Below, piece by piece: positions 26,776-38,536 of a stretch of 64,000 bases of DNA. A program made the translations under genes and the position numbers. The first letter of the stretch is position 1. Each line of letters opens with the position of its first letter. Origin of the DNA: Nomia melanderi (Eukaryota > Arthropoda > Insecta > Hymenoptera > Halictidae); NCBI RefSeq assembly GCF_051020985.1, contig NW_027475292.1, forward strand, positions 28,934 to 92,933, given 5' to 3'. Under the pieces are notes generated by a model, which saw only the letters and a program-made list of their open reading frames with translations, searched no databases and was not told where the DNA came from.

Positions 26776-27110
26776 GGCGCATAAGTGAGTTATGCAGGCA
26801 AGATCTCGGAGCATCAGCGGCAGAGAAAATCTGAGTTACACGGTACCGCACACTCAGGTTTTGTCAAAAATCGAGCATGTATGTGCTGATATCTCGGGAG
26901 TTATAGGAAATAGTAAGATAAATCAAGCTGCATTTTCTGTTGGAGGACCTGGCGCATGAATGTGTGCAGCAGGAACGACCTCAGACCACCAGCTGCCGAG
27001 AAAACCACGAACACATGGGGCCGGTCACTCAGGGTCAGGGAAGAATCCAATATATATGTGGTGATATCTCGGGAGCTATAAGGGCTAGGGCGATAAAACA
27101 AAGAGAGTAG
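26764..27110. repeat. Diverged edge monomers of array B
   Basis: The first monomer differs from the array consensus at roughly a quarter of its positions by eye; examples are GCATAAGTGAGTTATGCAGG, GGAGCATCAGCGGCAGAG and CGGTACCGCACACTCAGG. The second differs at around one position in eight (CAGACCACCAGCTGCCGAG, TAAGGGCTAGGGCGATAAA). Later monomers settle to a few percent. A gradient like this is usual where an array edge escapes homogenisation. Confidence 0.85.
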
Positions 27111-27178
27111 CCTATAGGAAGCCCTGGCCCACAAATCGGGGCAGCAGAAACGACCTCGGGCCACCAGGCTCCGAGAAT

Positions 27179-27232
27179 ATTACAGATTTTCGGTATTCGT
27201 CACCCAAGGTCATGTAAAAATCCAGCATATAT
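27179..27232. repeat. Type-B monomer block (left edge of array B)
   Basis: Reads ATTACAGATTTTCGGTATTC then GTCACCCAAGGTCATG. It is the third monomer from the edge. A recombinant monomer at about 27,530-27,583 joins type A on the left to type B on the right (CAGGGTCATGTAAAAATCCA), and another type-B block is at 27,879-27,932. Confidence 0.83.
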
Positions 27233-28881
27233 TTGGTTACATCTCGGGTACTATTAGAGATAGCGCAATAAACCAAAGTGCCTTGTCTGTAGGTGGCCCT
27301 GGCGCATGAGTCTGGGCAGCAGGAACGACCTCGGACCACCAGGAGCCGAGAAAACCACCGACTGATGGGGCCGGATACTAAAGGTCAGGGTAAAATCCAA
27401 TATATATCTGGTAATATCTCGGGTGGTATTAGAGATAGCGCGATAAACCAAAGTGAATTATCTGCAGGAGGCCCTGCCGCATGAATCTGTGCAGCAGGAT
27501 CGACCTCGGACCACCAGGGGCCGAGAAAACCACCGTCTCATGGGGCCGAACACTCAGGGTCATGTAAAAATCCAGCATATATCTGGTGATATCTCGGGTG
27601 CTATTACAGATAGCATGATAAAACAAAGTGCATTGTCTGCTGGAAGCCCTGTCGCATGAATCTGTGTAGCGGGATCGACCTCGGACCACCAGGGGCCGAG
27701 AAAGCCTCCGACACATGGGACCGGACTTTCAAGGTCAGGGAAAGATCCAATATATATCTGGTGATATCTCGGGTGCTATTAGAGATAGCGCGATAAATAA
27801 AAGTGCATTGTCTGTAGGAGGCCCTTGCGCATGAATCTGTGCAGCGGGAACGACCTCGGACCACCAGGGGCCGAGAAAATTACAGATCTTCGGTATCCGT
27901 CACCCAAGGTCATGTACAAATCCAGCATATATGTGTTGATATCTCGGGTGCTATTAGAGATAGCGCCATAAATCAAAGTGCATTGTCTGCAGGAAGCCCT
28001 GGCGCATGAATCTGTGCAGCGGGAACGTCCTCGGACCACCAGGGGCCGAGAAAACCACCGTCTCATGGGGCCGGACTCTCAGGGTCAGGGAAAAATCCAA
28101 TATATATCTTGTGATATCTCGGGTGCTATTAGAAATAGCGAAATAAATCAAAGTGCATTGTCTGCAGGAGGCCCTGGCTCATGAATCTGTGCAGCGGGAA
28201 CGACCTTGGACCACCAGGGGCCGAGAAAACCACCATCTCATGGGGTCGGACTGTCAGGGTCAGGGAAAAATCCAATATATATCTGGTGATATCTCGGGTG
28301 CTATTAGAGATAGCGCAATAAATCAAAGTGCATAGTTTGTAGGAGGCCCTGGCGCATGAATCTGTGCAGCGGAAACGACCTCGGACCACCAGGGGCCGAG
28401 AAAATCACCGTCTCATGGGGCCGGACTGTCAGGGTCAGGGGAAAATCCAATATATATCTGGTGATATCTCGGGTGCTATTACAGATAGCGCAATAAATCA
28501 AATTTCATTGTCTGCAGGAGGCCCTAGCGCACGAATCGGTGCAGCGGGAGCGAGCTCGGACCACCAGGGGCCGAGAAAATCTCCGTCTCATGGGGCCGGA
28601 CTGTCAGGGGCAGGAAAAAATCCAATATATATCTGGTGATATCTCGGGTGCTCTTAGAGATAGCGCAATAAATCTAAGTGCATTGTCTGCAGGAGGCCCT
28701 GGCGCATGAATCTGTGCAGCGGGAACGACCTCGGACCACCAGGGGCCGAGAAAATCACCGTCTCATGGGGCCGGACACTCAGGGTCAGCGGAAAATCCAA
28801 TATATATCTGGTGATATCTCGGGTGCTATTACAGATAGCGCAATAAATCAAAGTGCATTGTCTGTAGGAGGCCCTGGCGCT

Positions 28882-29195
28882 TGAATCAGTGCAGCGGGAT
28901 CGACCTCGGACCACCAGGGGCCGAGAAAACCACCGAAACATGGGGTCGGACAATCAGGGTCAGGGAAAAATCCAATATAAATCTGGTGATATCTCGGGTG
29001 CTATTACACATAGCGCAATAAATCAAAGTGCATTGTCTGCAGGAGGCCCTGGCGCATGAATCTGGGCTGCGGGACCGACCTCGGACCACCAGGGGCCGAG
29101 AAAACTACCGTCTCATGGGGTCGGACTGTCAGGGTCAGGGAAAAATCCAATATATATCTGGTGATATCTCGGGTGCTATTAGAGATAGCGCAATA
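28882..29195. repeat. Two-monomer duplicate, copy 1 (offset 1749)
   Basis: Matches 30,631-30,944 (10 monomers minus 1 bp). Shared variants are GAATCAGTGCAGCGGGATCG, CGAAACATGGGGTCGGACAA, AATATAAATCTGG and GAATCTGGGCTGCGGGACCG. Confidence 0.86.
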
Positions 29196-29278
29196 AAAGA
29201 AAGTGCATTGTCTGTAGGAGGCCCTGGCGCATGAATCTGTGCAGCAGGAGCTACCTCGGACCACCAAAGGCCGAGAAA

Positions 29279-29332
29279 ATTACAGATTTTCGGTATCCGT
29301 CACCCAAGGTCTTGTAAAAATACAGCATATAT
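29279..29332. repeat. Type-B monomer block
   Basis: Reads ATTACAGATTTTCGGTATCC with GTCTTGTAAAAATACAGCAT. It follows a monomer with GGACCACCAAAGGCCGAG. It begins a series of six type-B monomers between 29 and 34 kb (29,279; 30,503; 31,377; 31,552; 32,427; 34,002). Confidence 0.83.
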
Positions 29333-29889
29333 CTGGTGATATCTCGGGTGCTATTAGAGATAGCGCAATAAATCAAAGTGCATTGTCTGTAGGAGGCACT
29401 GGCGCATGAATCTGTCCTGCGGGAACGACCTCGGACCACCAGGGGCCGACAAAACCACCGTCTCATGGGGTCGGACACTCAGGGTCAGGGAAAAATCCAA
29501 TATATATCTGGTGATATCTCGGGTGCCATAATAGATAGCGCAATAAATCAAAGTGCATTGTCTTTAGAAGGCCCTGGCGCATGAATGTGTGCAGCGGGAT
29601 CGACCTCGGACCACCAGGGGCCGAGAAAATCACCGTCTCATGGGACCGGACTGTCAGGGTCAAGGAAAAATCCAATATATATCGGGTGATATCTCGGGTG
29701 CTATTAGATATAGCGCAGTAAATCAAAGTGAATTATCTGCAGGGGGCCCTGGCGCATGAATCTGTGCAGCGGGAACGACCTCGGACCACCAGGGGCCGAG
29801 AAAACCACCGTCTCATGGGGCCGGACACACAGGGTCAGGGGAAAAACCAATATATATATGGTGATATGTTGGGTGCTATTACAGATAGC

Positions 29890-30246
29890 GCAATAAATCA
29901 AAGTGAATTATCTGCAGGGGGCCCTGGCGCATGAATCTGTGCAGCGGGATCGATCTCGGACCACGAGGGACCGAGAAAACCATCGACACATGCGGCCGGA
30001 CTGTCAGGGTCAAGGAAAAATCCAATATATATCTGGTGATATCTCGGGTGCTATTAGAGAGAGCGCAATAAACAAAAATGAATTATCTGCAGGAGGCCCT
30101 GGCGCATGAATCTGTTCAGCGGGATCGACCTCGGACCAAGAGGGACCGAGAAAACCACCGACACATGGGGCGGACACTCAGGGTCAGCGAAAAATCCAAT
30201 ATATATCTGGTGATATCTCGGGTGCTATTACAGATAGCGCAATAAA
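29890..30246. repeat. Two-monomer duplicate, copy 1 (offset 1049)
   Basis: Matches 30,939-31,295 (six monomers minus 1 bp). Shared variants are GGGATCGATCTCGGACCACG, CATGCGGCCGGACTG, GAGAGAGCGCAATAAACAAA and GGGGCGGACACTCAGGG, the last with one base lost. Confidence 0.86.
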
Positions 30247-30682
30247 TCAAATTTCATTGTCTGCAGGAGGCCCTAGCGCACGAATCGGTGCAGCGGGAGC
30301 GACCTCGGACCACCAGGGGCCGAGAAAATCTCCGTCTCATGGGGCCGGACTGTCAGGGGCAGGAAAAAATCCAATATATATCTGGTGATATCTCGGGTGC
30401 TCTTAGAGATAGCGCAATAAATCAAAGTGCATTGTCTGTAGGAGGCACTGGCGAATGAATCTGTGTAGCAGGAACTACCTCGGACCACCAGGGGCCGAGG
30501 AAATTACAGATATGCGGAATCCGTCACCAAAGGGCATGTTAAAATCCAGCATATATCTGGCGATATCACGGGTGCTATTACAGACAGCGCAATAAATCAA
30601 AGTGCATTGTCTGTAGGAGGCCCTGGCGCATGAATCAGTGCAGCGGGATCGACCTCGGACCACCAGGGGCCGAGAAAATCAC
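30190..30682. repeat. Three-monomer duplicate, copy 1 (offset 1924)
   Basis: Matches 32,114-32,606 (11 monomers minus 1 bp). Shared features are AATCAAATTTCATTGTCTGC, CCCTAGCGCACGAATCGG, GGGGCAGGAAAAAATCC, GTGTAGCAGGAACTACC and a type-B block with ATATGCGGAATCC and AAAGGGCATGTTAAAATCC. A third partial copy lies at 28,495-28,640. Confidence 0.88.
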
Positions 30683-30944
30683 CGAAACATGGGGTCGGAC
30701 AATCAGGGTCAGGGAAAAATCCAATATAAATCTGGTGATATCTCGGGTGCTATTACAGATAGCGCAATAAATCAAAGTGCATTGTCTGCAGGAGGCCCTG
30801 GCGCATGAATCTGGGCTGCGGGACCGACCTCGGACCACCAGGGGCCGAGAAAACTACCGTCTCATGGGGCCGGACTGTCAGGGTCAAGGAAAAATCCAAT
30901 ATATATCTGGTGATATCTCGGGTGCTATTAGAGATAGCGCAATA
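30631..30944. repeat. Two-monomer duplicate, copy 2 (offset 1749)
   Basis: Partner of 28,882-29,195. It is followed at once by the copy of 29,890-30,246, so the region 30.2-31.3 kb is a patchwork of three differently sourced blocks. Confidence 0.86.
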
Positions 30945-31295
30945 AATCAAAGTGAATTATCTGCAGGGGGCCCTGGCGCATGAATCTGTGCAGCGGGATC
31001 GATCTCGGACCACGAGGGACCGAGAAAACCATCGACACATGCGGCCGGACTGTCAGGGTCAAGGAAAAATCCAATATATATCTGGTGATATCTCGGGTGC
31101 TATTAGAGAGAGCGCAATAAACAAAAATGAATTATCTGCAGGAGGCCCTGGCGCATGAATCTGTTCAGCGGGATCGACCTCGGACCAAGAGGGACCGAGA
31201 AAACCACCGACACATGGGGCGGACACTCAGGGTCAGCGAAAAATCCAATATATATCTGGTGATATCTCGGGTGCTATTACAGATAGCGCAATAAA
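30939..31295. repeat. Two-monomer duplicate, copy 2 (offset 1049)
   Basis: Partner of 29,890-30,246. The match ends where one copy continues ATAAATCAAATTTC and the other ATAAACCAAAGTGG. Confidence 0.86.
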
Positions 31296-31376
31296 CCAAA
31301 GTGGATTGTCTGCAGGAGGTCCTGGCGCATGAATTTGTGCAGCGGGCACGACGTCGGACCACCAGGGGCCAAGAAA

Positions 31377-31605
31377 GTTACAGATTTTCGGTATCCGTCA
31401 CCCAACGTCATGTAAAAATAGAGCATATATCTGGTGATATCACGGATGCTATTAGAGAGTGCGCAATAAATCAAAGTGCATTGTCTGTAGGAGGCACTGG
31501 CGAATGAATCTGTGCAGCAGGAACTACCTCGGACCACCAGGGGCCGAGAAAATTACAGATATTCGGAATCCGTCACCCAACGTCATGTAAAAATCCAGCA
31601 TATAT
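31377..31605. repeat. Two adjacent type-B monomer blocks
   Basis: Blocks at 31,377-31,430 and 31,552-31,605 sit in consecutive monomers, both with the shared change CACCCAACGTCATGT. It is the only such adjacent pair seen. Most type-B blocks are separated by several type-A monomers. Confidence 0.82.
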
Positions 31606-32113
31606 CTGGTGATATCTCGGGTGCTATTACAGATAGCGCAACAAACCAAAGTGATTTATCTGCAGGAGGCCCTGGCGCATGAATCTGTGCAGCGGGAACG
31701 ACCTCGGACCACCAGGGGCCGAGAAAACCACCGACACATGGGGCCGGACTGTCAGGGTCAGGGAAAAATCCAATATGTATCTGGTGATATCTCGGGTGCT
31801 ATTAGATATAGCGCAATAAACCAAAGTGAATTATCTATAGGAGGCCCTGGCGCATGAATCTGTGCAGCGGGAACGACCTCAGACCACGAGGGGCCGACAA
31901 AACCACCGTCCCATGGGGCCGGACACTCAGGGTCAGGGGAAAATCCAATATATATCTGGTGATATCTCGGGTGCTATTACAGATAGCGCAATAAACCAAA
32001 GTGCATTGTCTGCAGCAGGCCCTGGCGCATGAGTCTGTGCCGCGGGAACGACCTCGGAGCACCAGGGGCCGAGAAAACCACCGTCACATGTGGTCGGACA
32101 CTCAGGGTCAGGG

Positions 32114-32606
32114 AAAAATCCAATATATATCTGGTGATATCTCGGGTGCTATTACAGATAGCGCAATAAATCAAATTTCATTGTCTGCAGGAGGCCCTAG
32201 CGCACGAATCGGTGCAGCGGGAGCGACCTCGGACCACCAGGGGCCGAGAAAATCTCCGTCTCATGGGGCCGGACTGTCAGGGGCAGGAAAAAATCCAATA
32301 TATATCTGGTGATATCTCGGGTGCTCTTAGAGATAGCGCAATAAATCAAACTGCATTGTCTGTAGGAGGCACTGGCGAATGAATCTGTGTAGCAGGAACT
32401 ACCTCGGACCACCAGGGGCCGAGGAAATTACAGATATGCGGAATCCGTCACCAAAGGGCATGTTAAAATCCAGCATATATCTGGTGATATCACGGGTGCT
32501 ATTACAGACAGCGCAATAAATCAAAGTGCATTGTCTGTAGGAGGCCCTGGCGCATGAATCAGTGCAGCGGGATCGACCTCGGACCACCAGGGGCCGAGAA
32601 AATCAC
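32114..32606. repeat. Three-monomer duplicate, copy 2 (offset 1924)
   Basis: Partner of 30,190-30,682, with a few differences such as TCTGGTGATATCACGG here against TCTGGCGATATCACGG, and CAAACTGCATTG against CAAAGTGCATTG. Confidence 0.88.
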
Positions 32607-34254
32607 CGTCTCATGGGGCCGGACTGTCAGGGTCAGGGAAAAATCCAATATATATCTGGTGATATCTCGGGTGCTATTAGAGATAGCGAAATAAATCAAA
32701 GTGCATTGTCTGCAGGAGGCCCTAGCGCATGAATCTGTGCAGCGGGAACGACCTCGGACCACCAGGGGCCGAGAAAATCACCGTCTCATGGGGCCGGACT
32801 GTCAGGGTCAGGGGAAAATCCAATATATATATGGTGATATCTCGGGTGCTATTACAGATAGCGCAATAAATCAAAGTGCATTGTCTGTAGGAGGCCCTGG
32901 CGCATGAATCTGTGCAGCGGGATCTACCTCGGACCACCAGTGGCCGAGAAAATCACCGTCTCATGGGGCCGGACTGTCAGGGTCAGGGAAAAATCCAATA
33001 TATATCTGGTGATATCTCGGGTGCTATTAGAGATAGCGCAATAAACCAAAGTGCATTGTCTGCAGGAGGCCCTGGCGCTTGAATCTGTGCAGCGGGATCG
33101 CCCTCGGACCACCAGGGGCCGAGAAAATCACCGTCACATGGGGCCGGACACACAGGGTCAGGGAAAAGTCCAATATATATCTGGTGATATCTCGGGTGCT
33201 ATTACAGGAAGCGCAATAAATCAAAGTACATTGTCTGTAGGAGGCCCTGGCGCATGAATCTGTGCAGCGGGATCGACTTCGGACCACCAGGGGCCGAGGA
33301 AATCACCGTCTCATGGGGCCGGACTGTCAGGTTCAGGGAAAAATCCAATATATATCTGGTGATATCTCGGGTGCTATTAGAGATAGCGCAGTAAATCAAA
33401 GTGAATTATCTGCAGGGTGCCCTGGCGCATGAATCTGTGCAGCGGGAACGACCTCGGACCACCAGGGGCCGAGAAAACCACCGTCTCATGGGGCCGGACA
33501 CACAGGGTCAGGGGAAAATCCAATAAATATATGGTGATATCTCGGGTGATATTACAGGAAGCGCAATAAATCAAAGTGCATTGTCTGTAGGAGGCTCTGG
33601 CGCATGAATCTGTGCAGTGGCCAGGACCTCGGACCACCAGGGGCTGAGAAAACCACCGACACATGGGGCCGGACACTCTGGGTCAGGGAAAAATCCAATA
33701 TATATCTGGTGATATCTCGGGTGCTGTTACAGATAGCGCAATAAACCAAGGTGAATTGTCTGCAGGAAGCCCTGGCGCATGAATCTTTGCAGCGGGAACG
33801 ACCGCGGACCCCCAGGGGCCGAGAAAACCACCGACACATGGGGCCGGTCACTCAGGGTCAGGGAAAAATCATATATATATCTGGTGATATCCCGGGTGCT
33901 ATTAGGGATAGCGCAATAAACCAAAGTGCATTGTCTGCAGCAGGCCCTGGCCCCTGAATCTGTGCAGCGGGAACGACCTCGGACCACCAGGGGCCGAGAA
34001 AATTAAAGATATTCGGAATCCGTCACCCAAGGTCATGTAAAAATCCAGCACATATCTGGTGATGTCTTGAGTGCTATTACAGATAGCGCAATAAACCAAA
34101 GTGAATTGTCTGCAGGAGGCCCTGGCACATCAATCTGTGCAGCGGGAACGACCTCGGACCACCAGGGGCCGAGAAAACCACCGTCTCATGGGGCCGGACA
34201 CACAGGGTCAGGGAAAAGTCCAATATATATCTGGTGATATCTCGGGTGCTATTA

Positions 34255-35827
34255 GAGATAGCGCAATAAATCAAAGTGCATTGTCTGCAGGACCCCTGCC
34301 GCATGAATCTGTGCAGCGGGAACGACCTCCGACCACCAGGGGCCGAGAAAACCACCGTCTCATGGGGCCGGACACTCAGGGTCAGGGAAAAATCCAATAT
34401 ATATCTGGTGATATCTCGGGTGTTATTAGAGAGAGCGCAATAATCCAAAGTGTATTATCTGCAGGAGGCCCTGGCGCATGAATCTGTGCAGCGGGAACGA
34501 CCTCGGACCACCAGGGGCCGAGAAAACCACCGTCTCACCGGGTCGGACACTCAGGATCAGGGAAAAATCCGATATATATCTGGTGATATCTCGGGTGCTA
34601 TAATAGATAGCGCAATAAATCAAAGTAAATTGTCTGTAGGAGGCCCTGGCGCATGAATCTGTGCAGCGGGAACGACCTCGTACCACCAGGGGCCGAGAAA
34701 ACCACCGACACATGGGGCCGGACACTCAGGGTCAGGGAAAAATCCAATATATATCTGGTGATATCTCGGGTGGTATTAGAGATAGCGCAATAAACCAAAG
34801 TGAATTGTCTGCAGGAGGTCCTGTCGCATGAATCTGTGCAGCGGGAAGGACCTCCGACCACCAGGGGCCGAGAAATCCACCGTCTCATGGGGCCGGAAAC
34901 TCAGGGTCAGGGAAAAATCCAATATATATCTGGGGATATCTCGGGTGCTCTTACAGATAGCGCACTAAACCAAAGTGAATTATCGGCAGGGGGCCCTGGC
35001 ACATGAATCTGTGCAGCGGGAACGACCACGGACCACCAGGGGCCGAAAAACCACTGTCTCATGGGGCCGGACACTCAGGGTCAGGGAAAAATCCAATATA
35101 TATCTGGTGATATCTCGGCTGCTATTAGAGAGAGAGCGCAATAAACAAAAATGAATTATCTGCAGGAGGCCCTGGCGCATGAATCTCTGCAGCGGGAACG
35201 ACCTCGGACCGCCAGGGGCCGAGAAAACCACCGTCTCATGGGGTCGAAACTCAGGGTCAGGGAAAATCCAATATATATCTGGTGATATCTCGGGTGCTAT
35301 TACAAATAGCGCAATAAATCAAAGTGCATTGTCTGTAGGAGGCCCTGGCGCACGAATCTGTGCAGCCCGATCGACCTCGGACAACCAGGGGCCGAGAAAA
35401 CCACCGACACATGGGGCCGGGCACTCAGGGTCAGGGAAAAATACAATATATATCTGGTGATATCTCGGGTGCTATTAGAGATAGCGCAATAAATCAAAGT
35501 GCATTGTCTGTAGGAGGTACTGGCGAATGAATCTGGGCAGCGGGAACGACCTCGGACCGCCAGGGGCCGAGAAAATCACAGTCTCATGGGACCGGACACT
35601 CAGGGTCAGGGGAAAATCCAATGTATATCTGGTGACATCTCGGGTGCTATTAGAGATAGCGCAATAAATCAAAGTGCATTGTCTGTAGGAAGCCCTGGCG
35701 CATGATTCTGTGCAGCGGGCACGACCTCGGACCACCAGGGGCCGAGAAAATCACCGTCTCACGGGGCCGGACTGTCAGGGTCAGGAAAAAATCCAATATA
35801 TATCTGGTGGTATCTCGGTTGCTATTA
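34255..35827. repeat. Nine-monomer higher-order unit, copy 1 (1573 bp)
   Basis: Immediately repeated in tandem at 35,828-37,400. Shared private variants include the one-base deletion GCAGGACCCCTGCCGC (34,287 and 35,860), GAGAGAGAGCGCAATAAAC (35,127 and 36,700), and GCAGCCCGATCGACC (35,363 and 36,936). Only a few substitutions separate the copies, such as ATATATC versus ACATATC near 34,755/36,325 and ACCACGG versus ACCGCGG near 35,027/36,600. Confidence 0.93.
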
Positions 35828-37400
35828 GAGATAGCGCAATAAATCAAAGTGCATTGTCTGCAGGACCCCTGCCGCATGAATCTGTGCAGCGGGAACGACC
35901 TCCGACCACCAGGGGCCGAGAAAACCACCGTCTCATGGGGCCGGACACTCAGGGTCAGGGAAAAATCCAATATATATCTGGTGATATCTCGGGTGTTATT
36001 AGAGAGAGCGCAATAATCCAAAGTGTATTATCTGCAGGAGGCCCTGGCGCATGAATCTGTGCAGCGGGAACGACCTCGGACCACCAGGGGCCGAGAAAAC
36101 CACCGTCTCACCGGGTCGGACACTCAGGATCAGGGAAAAATCCGATATATATCTGGTGATATCTCGGGTGCTATAATAGATAGCGCAATAAATCAAAGTA
36201 AATTGTCTGTAGGAGGCCCTGGCGCATGAATCTGTGCAGCGGGAACGACCTCGTACCACCAGGGGCCGAGAAAACCACCGACACATGGGGCCGGACACTC
36301 AGGGTCAGGGAAAAATCCAATACATATCTGGTGATATCTCGGGTGGTATTAGAGATAGCGCAATAAACCAAAGTGAATTGTCTGCAGGAGGTCCTGTCGC
36401 ATGAATCTGTGCAGCGGGAAGGACCTCCGACCACCAGGGGCCGAGAAATCCACCGTCTCATGGGGCCGGAAACTCAGGGTCAGGGAAAAATCCAATATAT
36501 ATCTGGGGATATCTCGGGTGCTCTTACAGATAGCGCACTAAACCAAAGTGAATTATCGGCAGGGGGCCCTGGCACATGAATCTGTGCAGCGGGAACGACC
36601 GCGGACCACCAGGGGCCGAAAAACCACTGTCTCATGGGGCCGGACACTCAGGGTCAGGGAAAAATCCAATATATATCTGGTGATATCTCGGCTGCTATTA
36701 GAGAGAGAGCGCAATAAACAAAAATGAATTATCTGCAGGAGGCCCTGGCGCATGAATCTCTGCAGCGGGAACGACCTCGGACCGCCAGGGGCCGAGAAAA
36801 CCACCGTCTCATGGGGTCGAAACTCAGGGTCAGGGAAAATCCAATATATATCTGGTGATATCTCGGGTGCTATTACAAATAGCGCAATAAATCAAAGTGC
36901 ATTGTCTGTAGGAGGCCCTGGCGCACGAATCTGTGCAGCCCGATCGACCTCGGACAACCAGGGGCCGAGAAAACCACCGACACATGGGGCCGGGCACTCA
37001 GGGTCAGGGAAAAATACAATATATATCTGGTGATATCTCGGGTGCTATTAGAGATAGCGCAATAAATCAAAGTGCATTGTCTGTAGGAGGTACTGGCGAA
37101 TGAATCTGGGCAGCGGGAACGACCTCGGACCGCCAGGGGCCGAGAAAATCACAGTCTCATGGGACCGGACACTCAGGGTCAGGGGAAAATCCAATGTATA
37201 TCTGGTGACATCTCGGGTGCTATTAGAGATAGCGCAATAAATCAAAGTGCATTGTCTGTAGGAAGCCCTGGCGCATGATTCTGTGCAGCGGGCACGACCT
37301 CGGACCACCAGGGGCCGAGAAAATCACCGTCTCACGGGGCCGGACTGTCAGGGTCAGGAAAAAATCCAATATATATCTGGTGGTATCTCGGTTGCTATTA
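35828..37400. repeat. Nine-monomer higher-order unit, copy 2 (1573 bp)
   Basis: Tandem partner of 34,255-35,827. The match stops at 37,401, where copy 1 continues TTAGAGATAGC and this copy continues TTACAGGTAGC. The unit is 9 x 175 minus 2 bp, so the exchange that produced it was in monomer register. Confidence 0.93.
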
Positions 37401-37846
37401 CAGGTAGCGCAATAAATCAAAGTGCATTGTCTGTAGGAGGCCCTGGCGCATGAATCTGTGTAGCGGGAACGACCTCGGACCACCAGGGGCCGAGAAAACC
37501 ACCGTCTCATGGGGCCGGACTGTCAGGGTCGGCGAAAAATCCAATATATATCTGGTGATATCTCGGGTGCTATTAGAGATAGAGCAATAAACCAAGTGAA
37601 TTATCTGCAGGAGGCCATGGCGCATGAATGTGTGCAGCGGGAACGACCTCGGACCACCAGGGGCCGAGAAAACCACCGTCTCATGGGGCCGGACACTCAG
37701 GGTCAGGGAAAAATCCAATATATATCTTGTGATATCTCGGGTGCTATTACAGATAGCGCGATAAATCAAAGTGCATGGTCTGTAGCAGGCCCTGGCGCAT
37801 GAATCTGGGCAGCAGGAACGACCTCGGACCGCCAGGGGCCGAGAAA

Positions 37847-37900
37847 ATTACAGATGTTCGGTATCCGTCACCCATGGTCATGAAAAAATCCAGCATATAT
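37847..37900. repeat. Type-B monomer block
   Basis: Reads ATTACAGATGTTCGGTATCC with CACCCATGGTCATGAAAAAA. The next block, at 38,722-38,774, has lost one base (CGTCGCCAAGGTCATG). Confidence 0.83.
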
Positions 37901-38149
37901 CTGGTGACATCTCGGGTGCTATTACAGATAGCGCGATAAATCAATGAGCATTGTCTGTAGAATTCGCTGGCGCATGAATCTGTGCAGCGGGAACGATCTC
38001 GGACTACCAGGGGCCGAAGAAACCACCGTCTCATGGGGCCGGACACTCAGGTTCAGGGAAAAATCCAATATATATCTGGTGATATCTCGGGTGCTATTAC
38101 AGATAGCGCAATAAATCAAAGTGCCTTATCTGCAGGAGGCGCTGGCGCA

Positions 38150-38536
38150 TGAATCTGGGCAGCGGGAACGACCTCGGACTACCAGGGGCCGAAGAAACCA
38201 CCGTCTCATGGGGCCGGACACTCAGGTTCAGGGAAAAATCCAATATATATCTGGTGATATCTCGGGTGCTATTACAGATAGCGCAATAAATCAAAGTGCC
38301 TTATCTGCAGGAGGCGCTGGCGCATGAATCTGTGCAGCGGGAACGACCTCGGACCACCAGGGGCCGAGAAAACCACAGTCTCATAGGGCCGGACTCACAT
38401 GGTCATGGGAAAATCCAATATATATCTGGTGATATCTCGGGTGCTATTAGAGATAGCGCAATAATCCAAAGTGAATTATCTGCATGAGGCCCTGACGCAT
38501 GAATCTGTGCTGCGGGAACGACCTCGGACCACCAGG
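38150..38536. repeat. Two-monomer duplicate, copy 1 (offset 2624)
   Basis: Matches 40,774-41,160 (15 monomers minus 1 bp). Shared features are GGACTACCAGGGGCCGAAG, GGTTCAGGGAAAAATCC, GTGCCTTATCTGCAGGAGGC and CACATGGTCATGGGAAAATC. Related monomers also occur at 37,970-38,150 and 39,900-40,070. Confidence 0.86.

Noticed and set aside
34101..34481. A longer plus-strand frame of 126 codons (and its duplicate near 35,710-36,054), plus 117-codon frames elsewhere
   Set aside because: The length comes from a one-base deletion (GCAGGACCCCTGCCGC) that joins two monomer frames, or from reading an alternative frame across two monomers. It is shared only because the segment was duplicated.
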